Part shown: in pieces, positions 43,810 through 51,593 of the stretch | Layout: the number at the start of each line of letters is the position of its first letter | Numbering within the stretch: position 1 is the stretch's first letter | Source of the DNA: Gaiellasilicea sp037721555 | Lineage (GTDB): Bacteria; Actinomycetota; Thermoleophilia; Gaiellales; Gaiellaceae | DNA length: 64,000 nt | Direction of reading: 5' to 3' | Assembly: GCA_037721555.1 (NCBI GenBank) | Contig: JBBJOI010000015.1 | Coordinates: 1-64,000 of the forward strand | Notes under the pieces: model-generated | Databases searched by the model: none | The model's input: only the letters and a program-made list of their open reading frames with translations | What the model was told of the DNA's origin: nothing | Program-made: the position numbers and the translations under genes

Positions 43810-45444
43810 ATGGGGGGAGCGGCCACCACCATGTCGCTCTCCGTCTGCTGCATCACGCGCGGACCTACGCAGCGCGTGGCCGCGCAGCTGCAGCCGCTGC
43901 GGGAGCTGGCGAGCGAGATCGTGATCGCCGTGGACGATCGCGTCGACACGAGGTTGCTCGTGCCCCTGGCGGAGCTCGCCGACGACCTCGTGCTCTACCC
44001 GTACCTCGATCCGGTCGACCGTCCCGTCGGCTGGGTGCACAGCCTCTGCACGCAGGACTGGATCCTCTGGCTCGACGACGACGAGCTTCCGGGCACCGAG
44101 TTGCTGCGGGAGCTGCCGAAGCTGCTGGCCGCGGCCGAGGAGACGCACTACTGGCTGCCGCGCCGGTGGCTGTACGGCTCGCCTCGGACCTACCTCGCCG
44201 GCGCCCCGTGGGAGCCCGACCTCCAGCTGCGGCTCGTCCAGAACGACCCGCGCTTGTTGTGGTTTCCCGGGGTTACACACCGGCCGATCGAGGCGGTCGG
44301 GCCACACCGCTTCCTCCCCTGGCCGATCCTCCACTCCGATCTGCTGCTGAACCCGCTCGAGGCGCGGCGGCAGAAGGCCCGCCGCTACGAGACGGTCGCT
44401 CCGGGTCGGCGCCTCGCCGGGCTGCCGATGAACCTCGCCCTGTACCTGCCCGAGCTCAGGGACGAGCTCGACGTGCGCCCGCTCCCGCCGGAGGATGCCG
44501 CACTCGTCGACGCCGCCCTCGCCACCACCGACTGGCCCGAGCCCGCCGACACGCCCTCGTTCCGCCATGCGTCGCGGGAGGAGGTCGACGCCCACTGGCA
44601 CGGCCGGGAACCGGATGAGGCGCTCTACCGCGCCGAGCTCGAGCTCGTCGATCGGTTGGCCACGCTCGCGCTACGCGAGGAGCGCGGAATTCGGCTCCGC
44701 GTCCGAAACCGGGGCACGCGGCTGTGGCCTTGGGACCGCCTCGGCGTCCCAGAGGTGCGGGTCAGCTACCGCTGGTGGACCCCCGCGGGCGAGCTCGAGG
44801 TCGGGGACGGGCTGCGGACGCCGTTCCCGCACGCGGTGCCTCCCGGAGAACAGGCGATCGTGCTCGTCGACGTCGCGGCTCCACCTCGCCCGGGCTTGTG
44901 GGTGCTCGAGCTCGACCTCGTGCACGAGCACGTGCGCTGGTTTAGTTGCAGCCTCCGGATCCCGGTGGAGGTAACACCTTTGCGCAAGATCGGGCTGGTG
45001 GGCGGAGACGAGCAGCGGTTGCGCGCGGTCGCGACCGTTGCGGCCGACCTGCTCCCCGGCGTGGAGCCGCTCGTCCTGGCGCCGGACGCCGGCGGCGCGG
45101 CCGAGCGGACGGGCTACGAGGCGGCACCGGATGCGAGCGAGTACGTCCTGCACGCCGGGCCCGGGAGGGCGCGGACGGCGCTGCGGGCCATCGGGCTCGT
45201 CGCAGCCGCAGGCGCGCGGCGAGCTGGCGTGCAGCCGCCGGTTGCCCGCGTGCCGCTAGACGCTCTGGCAACCGTGGACGCACTGCTCGATCTCGGTCGC
45301 GACGGCTCGCCGAGAGAACGACTAGCGCATCGCGCGCTCGTTCTCGCGGCGAAGGGACTCGGCCTGCCCGTGGTCGTCGTCGGCTGGGACGCGGAGGCGG
45401 CGGTTCGAACCGCAGGCGGCCTGCTCGGCGAAAGAGTCGCGTGA
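43810..45444 (+). CDS. GT2-like glycosyltransferase fused to Ig-like and unknown C-terminal domains
   Basis: A 544-residue three-part protein. Residues 8 to about 250 are GT2-like (SLSVCCITRGPTQRVAAQLQ; WILWLDDDELPGTELL holds the DXD site; WEPDLQLRLVQNDPRLLWFP is typical of TPR-type GT2 enzymes). About 292-387 form a beta-sandwich (RLRVRNRGTRLWPWDRLG to LELDLVHEHVRWFSCSL) of the kind attached to glycan-processing proteins. About 390-544 (KIGLVGGDEQRLRAVATVAA onwards) I do not recognise. ATG 43810 suits the promoter; ATG 43831 is an alternative. It overlaps the epimerase gene by 4 bp. Confidence 0.78.
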   Translation: MGGAATTMSLSVCCITRGPTQRVAAQLQPLRELASEIVIAVDDRVDTRLLVPLAELADDLVLYPYLDPVDRPVGWVHSLCTQDWILWLDDDELPGTELLRELPKLLAAAEETHYWLPRRWLYGSPRTYLAGAPWEPDLQLRLVQNDPRLLWFPGVTHRPIEAVGPHRFLPWPILHSDLLLNPLEARRQKARRYETVAPGRRLAGLPMNLALYLPELRDELDVRPLPPEDAALVDAALATTDWPEPADTPSFRHASREEVDAHWHGREPDEALYRAELELVDRLATLALREERGIRLRVRNRGTRLWPWDRLGVPEVRVSYRWWTPAGELEVGDGLRTPFPHAVPPGEQAIVLVDVAAPPRPGLWVLELDLVHEHVRWFSCSLRIPVEVTPLRKIGLVGGDEQRLRAVATVAADLLPGVEPLVLAPDAGGAAERTGYEAAPDASEYVLHAGPGRARTALRAIGLVAAAGARRAGVQPPVARVPLDALATVDALLDLGRDGSPRERLAHRALVLAAKGLGLPVVVVGWDAEAAVRTAGGLLGERVA

Positions 45445-46448
45445 TCCTCTCGCCCGAGGTGACCGATGCGTTCCGCGGCCGACGCGTCCTCGTCACCGGC
45501 GGCCTCGGCTTCATCGGCTCGAACCTCGCGTGGCTGCTGCGGGAGGCCGGCGCGGAACTCACACTGGTGGACTCGCTCGTCCCCACCCACGGCGGCAACC
45601 ACGCGAACTTGGCCGGACTCGAGGGGGTGCAGGTCGAGCTCTTCGACGTGCGCGACACGGAGCGGCTCGCGCCGCTCGTACGACGGGCGGAGCTTCTCTT
45701 CAGCCTCGCCGGCCAGACGAGCCACATCGACTCGATGCGCGAGCCGCTCCTGGATCTCGAGCACAACTGCGGGGCTCAACTCGCGGTCCTCGAGAGCTGC
45801 CGGCGGGAGAACCCCGGGATCCGAGTCGTCTTCGCCGGCACGCGGCAGGTCTACGGCAGGCCGCGGGAGCTGCCGGTGAGCGAATCGCACCCGCTCGACC
45901 CGGTGGACGTGAACGGGATCCACAAGCTCGCCGGCGAGTGGTACCACCTGCTCTACGCCCGGGTGTACGGGCTCAGCGTGAGCGTCCTACGCCTCACAAA
46001 TACGTACGGGCCGCGGATGCGGGTGCGCGACTCGCGCCAGACGTTCCTCGGCACCTGGATCCGGCAGGTGCTCACGGGTGAGGAGCTGCGCGTCTTCGGG
46101 GACGGCACGCAGCAGCGGGACTTCACCTTCGTCGACGACGCCGTCGAGGCGCTGTGCCTGGCAGCAGTGCGTGACGAGGCGGTCGGGGAGATCTTCAACG
46201 TCGGCGGCGACGACCATCTCAGCCTGCTGGAGCTCGCGGAGCTGCTCGTCCGCAGTGCCGGCACCGGCTCCTACCGGGTCGTCCCGTTCCCCCAGGAACG
46301 GCGCGCAATTGACATTGGCGACTACTTGGCCGACGATTCAAAGCTGCGCGGTCGCCTGGGGTGGCAGCCGCGTGTCGATCTGGAGGAAGGACTCGTGAGA
46401 ACGCTGGACTACTACCGAGTACACGGTGGGGCGTACTGGGGACCGTGA
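45441..46448 (+). CDS. NAD-dependent epimerase/dehydratase lacking the YxxxK tyrosine
   Basis: An extended SDR protein of 335 residues from GTG 45441, coupled to the upstream GT. VLVTGGLGFIGSNLAWLLRE is a normal nucleotide motif and FSLAGQTSHIDSMREPLLDL is epimerase-like. The catalytic region reads FAGTRQVYGRP and DVNGIHKLAGEWYH, so the position of the active-site tyrosine holds asparagine. FGDGTQQRDFTFVDDAVEAL and the C-terminus are conventional. I believe other family members share this change, so it may mark a subgroup with different chemistry rather than a broken gene. It probably acts with the next gene's aminotransferase. Confidence 0.85.
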   Translation: MILSPEVTDAFRGRRVLVTGGLGFIGSNLAWLLREAGAELTLVDSLVPTHGGNHANLAGLEGVQVELFDVRDTERLAPLVRRAELLFSLAGQTSHIDSMREPLLDLEHNCGAQLAVLESCRRENPGIRVVFAGTRQVYGRPRELPVSESHPLDPVDVNGIHKLAGEWYHLLYARVYGLSVSVLRLTNTYGPRMRVRDSRQTFLGTWIRQVLTGEELRVFGDGTQQRDFTFVDDAVEALCLAAVRDEAVGEIFNVGGDDHLSLLELAELLVRSAGTGSYRVVPFPQERRAIDIGDYLADDSKLRGRLGWQPRVDLEEGLVRTLDYYRVHGGAYWGP

Positions 46449-47602
46449 AGGTCGAGTTCCTGGACCTCGGGCGCCAGACCGCCGCCCTCCGGCCTGAGCT
46501 GGACCTCGCCCTACACCGGGTGCTGGCGGCCGGCCGTTTCGTGGGCGGAGACGAGGTGGAAGCCTTCGAGCAGGAGTTCGCCGCCTTCTGCGGGGCAGGT
46601 TTTGCGGTTGGCGTCAACTCCGGCACGGACGCGCTCGAGCTGGCACTGCGAGGACTCGGCGTCGGTCTCGGCGACGAGGTCGTCACGGCGGCCAACACCT
46701 GCGTCCCCACAGTCGCGGCCATCGTGGCCGCGGGCGCGACACCTGTGCTCGTCGACCCCGATCCCGAGACGATGACGCTCGATCCGGACCGGCTCGAGGA
46801 GGCGCTCGGGCCACGCACGAGAGCGATCGTGCCCGTGCATCTGTACGGCCGCTGCGCCGACATGGAGACGATCATGCGCATCGCGCGCGAGCACGGCGTC
46901 CTCGTCGTCGAGGACGTGGCCCAGGCGCACGGGGCGGAGCGCAGCGGCCGCCGGGCGGGAACGTTCGGCGACGCCGCCGCCTTCAGCTTCTATCCGACGA
47001 AGAACCTCGGCGCGCTCGGCGATGCCGGCGCTGTCGTGACCAACAGTCGTGCGGTCGCAGAGCGCGTGCGCCGCCTGCACGCCTACGGCGACGCGGGAGA
47101 CGGCGCGGTCGAACGCGGCCGGAACAGCCGGCTCGATCCGCTGCAGGCTGCCGTGCTGCGGGCGAAGCTCCCGTACCTCGACGGCTGGAACGAGCGCCGG
47201 CGAGAGCTAGCCGAGCGCTACGACGCGGAGTTGTCCGGGCTGCCGCTGACACTGCCGCGCCCGTCGGAGAACGGCGAGCACGCACGGCATCTCTATGTCG
47301 TCCGAAGCCAGCAGCGTGAGCTCTTCCGCGACCAGCTCGCTCGTCGCGGCGTCGGCACGCTCGTCCACTACGAGCGGCCGATCCACCACCACCCTGCCTA
47401 CCGGTCGCTGGCCAGGCCCGGCGCCCTGGACACGAGCGAGCGCCTGTGCGCCGAGGTCGTGAGCCTGCCGCTCTACCCCGAGTTGCGCGACGACGAGCTC
47501 GCGTGGGTCGTAGACGCGGTGCACGCCTCGCTTGCGCACCCACGCGTCGCCAGTGCACCCTTGCGGAAGTCCGCTGGCGCTCGGGGGAGTGGCCAGCCGT
47601 GA
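46445..47602 (+). CDS. DegT/DnrJ/EryC1/StrS family sugar aminotransferase
   Basis: A PLP-dependent enzyme of 385 residues from GTG 46445 (VKVEFLDLGRQTAALRPELD), overlapping the epimerase stop. NSGTDALELALRGLGVGLGD binds the cofactor phosphate, VEDVAQAHGAERSGRRAGTF holds the aspartate under the pyridine ring and SFYPTKNLGALGDAGAVVTN holds the Schiff-base lysine near residue 185. The pattern resembles FdtB/QdtB enzymes that aminate 3-keto sugars. With the neighbouring epimerase it should supply an amino-sugar donor. Its last codons lie in the left arm of an imperfect inverted repeat. Confidence 0.93.
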   Translation: MKVEFLDLGRQTAALRPELDLALHRVLAAGRFVGGDEVEAFEQEFAAFCGAGFAVGVNSGTDALELALRGLGVGLGDEVVTAANTCVPTVAAIVAAGATPVLVDPDPETMTLDPDRLEEALGPRTRAIVPVHLYGRCADMETIMRIAREHGVLVVEDVAQAHGAERSGRRAGTFGDAAAFSFYPTKNLGALGDAGAVVTNSRAVAERVRRLHAYGDAGDGAVERGRNSRLDPLQAAVLRAKLPYLDGWNERRRELAERYDAELSGLPLTLPRPSENGEHARHLYVVRSQQRELFRDQLARRGVGTLVHYERPIHHHPAYRSLARPGALDTSERLCAEVVSLPLYPELRDDELAWVVDAVHASLAHPRVASAPLRKSAGARGSGQP

Positions 47603-47646
47603 TCCCGTGGCACGAGGCGCCGCTGGACGCCAGCGGAGTCCAAGGG
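47558..47646. repeat. Imperfect inverted repeat around the aminotransferase stop
   Basis: The left arm (47558-47579) is CCCTTG, six unpaired bases, then TCCGCTGGCG. The right arm (47628-47646) holds the complements of both blocks with three unpaired bases between them. The 48-bp centre includes the gene's stop at 47602. It may be a terminator-like hairpin or a degraded mobile element. Confidence 0.5.
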
Positions 47647-47833
47647 AACCACGGAACGGTGCGCTCAAAGTTCGTTTCAGAATGACGCTTCGCCGGCGAG
47701 ATGTGCTGGGTGGTGCGAGCGCAAGAACGCAGGGAGTCTCGATAGCTGCGCGATCGGGGCGACCGAGGACGCCGCGATCGTGCCGCACGGCGCGGTCCGA
47801 CGGCTCAAGGCTTCATTCTCAAACGAGCTCTAA
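47603..47833. other. 231-bp gap without a gene
   Basis: It contains the right half of the inverted repeat above, repeat P3 copy b (47682-47700) and the sequence GGCTCAAGGCTTCA near 47802. A 51-codon frame opens at 47682 (MTLRRRDVLG) but it has no ribosome site or known relative and I do not call it. I see no clear promoter for the next gene. Confidence 0.35.
47682..47700 (+). repeat. Short repeat P3, copy b
   Basis: ATGACGCTTCGCCGGCGAG matches 33801-33819 at 17 of 19 positions. It is intergenic here. Confidence 0.4.
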
Positions 47834-48772
47834 GTGACTGCGCGCTTCGCGCTCAAGTGGGCGGTGAAGGCGGTCACGCCGCCGATCCTCGTCCTCGGCG
47901 CGAAGGTGCTCCTGATCAAGCTCGGCCTGCGGGCCCCCGACTCGCGACCCGAGCCCGAGCAGCCTCCTGTCGAGGAGGCGGAGCCCGAGTGGGAGTACGC
48001 CCCGGAGGGCTGGCGGCAGACGAGGTCAGACCCTCGGCTCGCCGGCTGGGACGTCGAGGGGGTCGCCGAGGCGTACCGCTCGAAGTGGGATTCCTACGTC
48101 CACGCCCTCGAGGGCCCGTCACCGCTCGGTATCTACCACGAGGTACGCGAGGGCGAAGAGGTCAAGAGCAACGACGTGGCGGCGCACAACATGCTCGTCT
48201 CGTTCGCATACGTGCTCGCACTCGCCGCTCGGAACAAGGAGCGCCTCTCGCTCCTCGACTGGGGGGGCGGCATCGGCCACTACGCGCTGCTCGCCGAGAA
48301 GGTGCTGCCCGGGGTCGAGGTCGACTACCACTGCAAGGAGGTGCCGCGGATCGTCGCCGCCGCACGAGGGCTCGGCCACCCCGGCCGCTTCGTCGACGAC
48401 GATTCCTGGCGCGACCGGCACTACGACCTCGTGCTCGTGAGCGGATCGCTCCAGTACAGCGAGGACTGGTGCGCAGCTCTCCACGATCTCGCCGGCCATG
48501 CGAGCGGCCACCTCTACGTCACTCGCCTGCCGCTCGCCCGCGCCGTCCCCTCGTTCACGGTGATCCAGCGGGCGTACGACTACGGCTACGACACCGAGTA
48601 CCTCGGCTGGGTCGTCAACCGCGAGGAGCTGCTCGCCTGCGCGGAGCGCGCGTCGCTGGAGCTCGTGCGCGAGTTCCTCCTCGACGCCTGGCTCGCGGCG
48701 CGGGGCGCGCCCGAGAGTCCCACCGGCCACGGCGGCTTTCTCTTCCGCCGCCGAGGTAGAGGCTCCATGTGA
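47834..48772 (+). CDS. Putative methyltransferase of the TIGR04325 type
   Basis: A 312-residue protein starting at GTG 47834. After an N-terminal hydrophobic stretch (about 13-30) and an acidic-proline linker, residues from about 75 hold a methyltransferase-like core. SLLDWGGGIGHYALLAEKVL near 138-157 is the glycine-rich motif, YHCKEVPRIVAAARGLGHPG follows, and LVLVSGSLQYSEDWCAALHD near 192-211 is characteristic of the TIGR04325 family found in O-antigen loci. Its stop lies inside the left arm of the 21-bp inverted repeat at 48757. It is isolated by gaps on both sides, unlike its neighbours. Confidence 0.82.
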   Translation: MTARFALKWAVKAVTPPILVLGAKVLLIKLGLRAPDSRPEPEQPPVEEAEPEWEYAPEGWRQTRSDPRLAGWDVEGVAEAYRSKWDSYVHALEGPSPLGIYHEVREGEEVKSNDVAAHNMLVSFAYVLALAARNKERLSLLDWGGGIGHYALLAEKVLPGVEVDYHCKEVPRIVAAARGLGHPGRFVDDDSWRDRHYDLVLVSGSLQYSEDWCAALHDLAGHASGHLYVTRLPLARAVPSFTVIQRAYDYGYDTEYLGWVVNREELLACAERASLELVREFLLDAWLAARGAPESPTGHGGFLFRRRGRGSM

Positions 48773-48857
48773 AACTCAGGCACGCACGGCTGGTGTGCCA
48801 GACACGGCACGGTTTCGCCCATCCCCGCGCACGCCCGAGTTTCACATGGAGCCTCTA
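48757..48857. repeat. 101-bp element with perfect 21-bp terminal inverted repeats
   Basis: The left arm (48757-48777) begins TAGAGGCTCC. The right arm (48837-48857) is its exact 21-bp complement. The 59-bp centre contains GGTGTGCCAGACACGGCAC, itself partly dyadic. The left arm includes the stop of the methyltransferase gene and the right arm ends in the -10 box of the next gene. It could be a miniature inverted-repeat element or a strong hairpin. Confidence 0.8.
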
Positions 48858-48861
48858 GAAT
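48856..48861 (+). promoter_or_regulatory. Putative -10 box overlapping the inverted-repeat end
   Basis: TAGAAT, 7 nt before GTG 48869. Its first two bases are the last two of the right inverted-repeat arm. It would drive the long GT operon to 57518. Confidence 0.45.
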
Positions 48862-48868
48862 TGCCCCG

Positions 48869-49279
48869 GTGGCGGAGGAACTGGCTGGAACAGGCGCGTC
48901 TGCAGGCAATTCCGCGGCTTCCGGCCCCGATCTCACCGCCCTCTTCGCGCAGCTGAAGGAGGAGGTGCGGCGCTCGGGGGCGGCACCCGGCGTGCGTGCG
49001 GATGGGGGCGGGGACGATCGGCTGGCGGCCCGCTCCGAGGCGGAGCGGCTCTGGCCGGTCTCGGCCGACCGCTCACTCCAGCTTCGGCCCGGCGTCCGCG
49101 GCAAGCTCGCGAACCCGGTCAAGGCGGTCCTGCGCAAGCTGATGCGCTGGTACGTCGAGCCGCTCGCCTACGACCAACGGTCGTTCAACGCGGCTGCGCT
49201 GCGGCTGATCGACGACCTCGAGAGCCGCGTGGCCCAGCTCGAGGTGCAGCTCGAGGCCGAGCTGAAGCCCTCCTCGTGA
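48869..49279 (+). CDS. Conserved-looking small protein of unknown function
   Basis: A 136-residue soluble protein starting at GTG 48869. The N-terminal 60 residues are Ala/Gly-rich and acidic. The C-terminal half is more constrained: ERLWPVSADRSLQLRPGVRG, VKAVLRKLMRWYVEPLAYDQ, then a predicted coiled coil (ALRLIDDLESRVAQLEVQLE). I have seen this layout as a small partner or N-terminal extension beside glycosyltransferases in actinomycetotes, but cannot assign a function. The RWYVEPL segment may bind the membrane surface. It is coupled to the next GT4 (49276-49279). Confidence 0.72.
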   Translation: MAEELAGTGASAGNSAASGPDLTALFAQLKEEVRRSGAAPGVRADGGGDDRLAARSEAERLWPVSADRSLQLRPGVRGKLANPVKAVLRKLMRWYVEPLAYDQRSFNAAALRLIDDLESRVAQLEVQLEAELKPSS

Positions 49280-50301
49280 GGATCGCCGTCTGTGCGCCGC
49301 AGGTGCCGTTCGTCCGCGGGGGAGCCGAGATCTTCGCCGACAAGCTCGTCGACGAGCTTCGCAAGCGCGAGCACGAGGTCGAGCTCGTCACGGTGCCATT
49401 CAAGTGGTACCCGGGCACGCGCGTCCTCTCGCAGGCGTTTCTCTGGCGCCTGCTCGACCTCGAGGAGTCGGATGGTCGGCCGATCGACCTCGTGATCGCG
49501 ACGAAGTTTCCCTCCTACTGCGTCCGGCACCCCGAGAAGCGCGTCTGGGTCCTGCACCAGTTCCGGCAGGCGTACGAGCTCGACCGAACCGATCTGGGAC
49601 AGTTCGACGAATCAGTGCAGGACCGGGCCCTGCGGCGCTCGGTCCATCATCTTGATCGGATCGCGCTCGGGGAGGCGAAGCGGCTGTTCTCGACCTCGCA
49701 GAACGTCGCCGAGCGCATCGCGCGCTCCACCGGCCTCGCGGCCGAGGTGCTGCCGCACCCCCCACAGGAGCTCCCGTACCGTTGCGACGAGTACGGTGAC
49801 TTCGTCCTCTCGGTCGGGCGACTCGACCGCGCAAAGCGCAACGACCTGCTGCTCGAGGCCGCGGCGCTCGATCCGTCCCTGCGGGTGGTGGTGACAGGCG
49901 AGGGGCCGGACCGTGAGCGACTCGAGCGGCTCGCCCGGGAACGGGGCCTGAACGGGCGCGCCGAGTTCACCGGTCGTGTGGACGAGGACGAGCTCGCGGC
50001 GCTGTACGCGCGCTGCCGGGCCGTCTACTACGCACCGGTGGACGAGGACTTCGGCATGGTGCCGTACGAGGCGTTCCTCTCCGAGAAACCAGTGCTGACG
50101 ACGACAGACGCCGGCGGCCCCCTGGAGATCGTCACGAACGGCGGCACCGGCATCGTGACTGCCCCGGAGCCCCACGAGCTCGCGCGGGCGGCGAGCTACC
50201 TCCTCACCCACCCCGACGAGGCGCGCAGCTACGGCCGGGCGGGGCGGCAGCTGGCCGCCGGGGTGACGTGGGATCGCTGCATCGAGCGCCTGCTCGGATG
50301 A
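49276..50301 (+). CDS. Glycosyltransferase family 4
   Basis: A 341-residue GT4 enzyme from GTG 49276 (VRIAVCAPQVPFVRGGAEIF). The RGGAEIFADKLVDELRKREH loop, DFVLSVGRLDRAKRNDLLLE and the donor region YAPVDEDFGMVPYEAFLSEK near 245-265 (EX7E as E-D-F-G-M-V-P-Y-E) are present. LVIATKFPSYCVRHPEKRVW in the middle is typical of a capsule GT4 group. It is coupled to the preceding small protein and overlaps the next GT by 4 bp. Confidence 0.92.
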   Translation: MRIAVCAPQVPFVRGGAEIFADKLVDELRKREHEVELVTVPFKWYPGTRVLSQAFLWRLLDLEESDGRPIDLVIATKFPSYCVRHPEKRVWVLHQFRQAYELDRTDLGQFDESVQDRALRRSVHHLDRIALGEAKRLFSTSQNVAERIARSTGLAAEVLPHPPQELPYRCDEYGDFVLSVGRLDRAKRNDLLLEAAALDPSLRVVVTGEGPDRERLERLARERGLNGRAEFTGRVDEDELAALYARCRAVYYAPVDEDFGMVPYEAFLSEKPVLTTTDAGGPLEIVTNGGTGIVTAPEPHELARAASYLLTHPDEARSYGRAGRQLAAGVTWDRCIERLLG

Positions 50302-51593
50302 AGGTTGCCTACCACAGCCCGATGCCGCCTGAGCGATCCGGGATCGCCGACTACAGCGCCCTGCTGCTGCCGAGCCTCCGAGAGCGAGCCGACGTGCAGG
50401 TCATCCGCCGAGGTAGAGGTCGACAGGCACGCGGCGCCGACCTCGCTGTTTACCATCTTGGCAACAACCCGGAGGCGCACGGGTGGATCGTCGAGGCACT
50501 CCGCCGACGGCCCGGGATCGTCGTGCTCCACGACTTCGTGCTGCACCACCTCGTCGCCGGGCTGACGATCGGGCGGCGGGACGGACACGGCTACCTCGAC
50601 GCGATGGAACGTGAGGGCGGCGTCGTGGGGCGGCTGCTCGGCCACGGGGTGCTCGACAAGCGCATCCCGCCGCTCTGGGAGAGCCGGCCGGCCGACTTCC
50701 ATCTCGCCGGGGAGGTGCTCGACCTGGCCACCGGGCTGATCGTGCACTCGCACTACGTCGAGCGGAAGGCGCGCGAGGCCGGGTACGAGCGCCGGATCTG
50801 GCGGATCCCGCATCCCGCCTGGCAGCCGCCGCCGGAGCTTTGTGTCGCAGCGTCACAAGCCTCAGCGTCAGGGGCCTCAGCGTCACGGGCCTCGGCGTCA
50901 CGGGATTCGACGGGCGGCTACCTCGTCGGCTGTTTCGGCAACGTCAATGCCAGTAAGCGGATCCCGCAGCTCCTCGAGGCGTTCGCGCGCCTTCGCCGCG
51001 ACCGGCCCGATGCGCGCTTGCTGCTCGTGGGTGCGACCTCCCCCGGCTTCGACCTCGACCGGCGGCTGCAGCGGCTCGGCCTCTCCGCCGACGGAATCGT
51101 GCGCGAGGGCTACGTCTCGGAGAGCCGGCTCTGGTCGCTGCTGGCCGGCTGCGACGCGTGCGTCAACCTACGGGCCCCGACGATGGGCGAGACGTCCGGC
51201 AGCGCGATCCGGCAGCTCTCGTTGGGCAAGCCGCTCGTTGTCAGCGATGTCGGCTGGTTCTCGGAGCTGCCGGACGCCGTGGCGTTGAAGGTTCCGGTCG
51301 ACGAGCACGAGGTCGACACGCTCCACGCCGCGCTCGAGTTGCTCGCGCGCAACGACGTGGTGCGGCACTCGATGGGCGTGGCCGCGGCTGAGCTGGCGCG
51401 GCGCGAGCACGACCTCGAACGCGTGGCCGAGCTCTACACGACCGTGTTCGAGCAGGCGGCGGGCGGCGAGGCGGTCGCAGACGCCGTCCTCGGCGAGGTC
51501 GCGGCCGCCGCTCGAGCGGTCGGCATCGAGGCCGGGTCGCCCGAGGCGACAGACCTGGCGCAGCGCCTGGCCGAGGTCGAGCTTGGTCGATAG
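50298..51593 (+). CDS. Glycosyltransferase family 4 with inserted repeat linker
   Basis: A 431-residue GT-B enzyme from ATG 50298 (MKVAYHSPMPPERSGIADYS). The SGIADYS loop is the GT4 acceptor motif. At about residues 183-203, between the two Rossmann domains, lies a low-complexity Ala/Ser/Gln/Arg stretch encoded by repeat P1 and three 15-bp tandem units. YLVGCFGNVNASKRIPQLLE then opens the donor domain. The EX7E site is modified (LRAPTMGETSGSAIRQLSLG). About 60 C-terminal residues form a helical tail. It overlaps the GT-C gene by 11 bp. The insert probably loops out without harming the fold. Confidence 0.88.
   Translation: MKVAYHSPMPPERSGIADYSALLLPSLRERADVQVIRRGRGRQARGADLAVYHLGNNPEAHGWIVEALRRRPGIVVLHDFVLHHLVAGLTIGRRDGHGYLDAMEREGGVVGRLLGHGVLDKRIPPLWESRPADFHLAGEVLDLATGLIVHSHYVERKAREAGYERRIWRIPHPAWQPPPELCVAASQASASGASASRASASRDSTGGYLVGCFGNVNASKRIPQLLEAFARLRRDRPDARLLLVGATSPGFDLDRRLQRLGLSADGIVREGYVSESRLWSLLAGCDACVNLRAPTMGETSGSAIRQLSLGKPLVVSDVGWFSELPDAVALKVPVDEHEVDTLHAALELLARNDVVRHSMGVAAAELARREHDLERVAELYTTVFEQAAGGEAVADAVLGEVAAAARAVGIEAGSPEATDLAQRLAEVELGR
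50842..50861 (+). repeat. Palindromic repeat P1, copy b
   Basis: GTGTCGCAGCGTCACAAGCC, one base different from copy a. The host gene reads it in another frame (V-A-A-S-Q-A), which argues that the DNA and not the peptide is conserved. Confidence 0.8.
50859..50903 (+). repeat. Three 15-bp tandem units within a glycosyltransferase gene
   Basis: Units start at 50859, 50874 and 50889 with consensus GCCTCAGCGTCACGG, preceded by a related 15-mer that is part of repeat P1. Each unit adds five residues (A-S-A-S-R or G), keeping the host frame open. Confidence 0.8.

Noticed and set aside
47682..47837. A 51-codon ORF starting MTLRRRDVLG, with a twin-arginine-like look
   Set aside because: No hydrophobic core follows the arginines, there is no ribosome site, and it begins at a dispersed repeat; treated as non-coding.
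50844..50903. A possible CRISPR array
   Set aside because: Units are 15 bp, directly adjacent without spacers and in frame within a gene; no cas genes are near.
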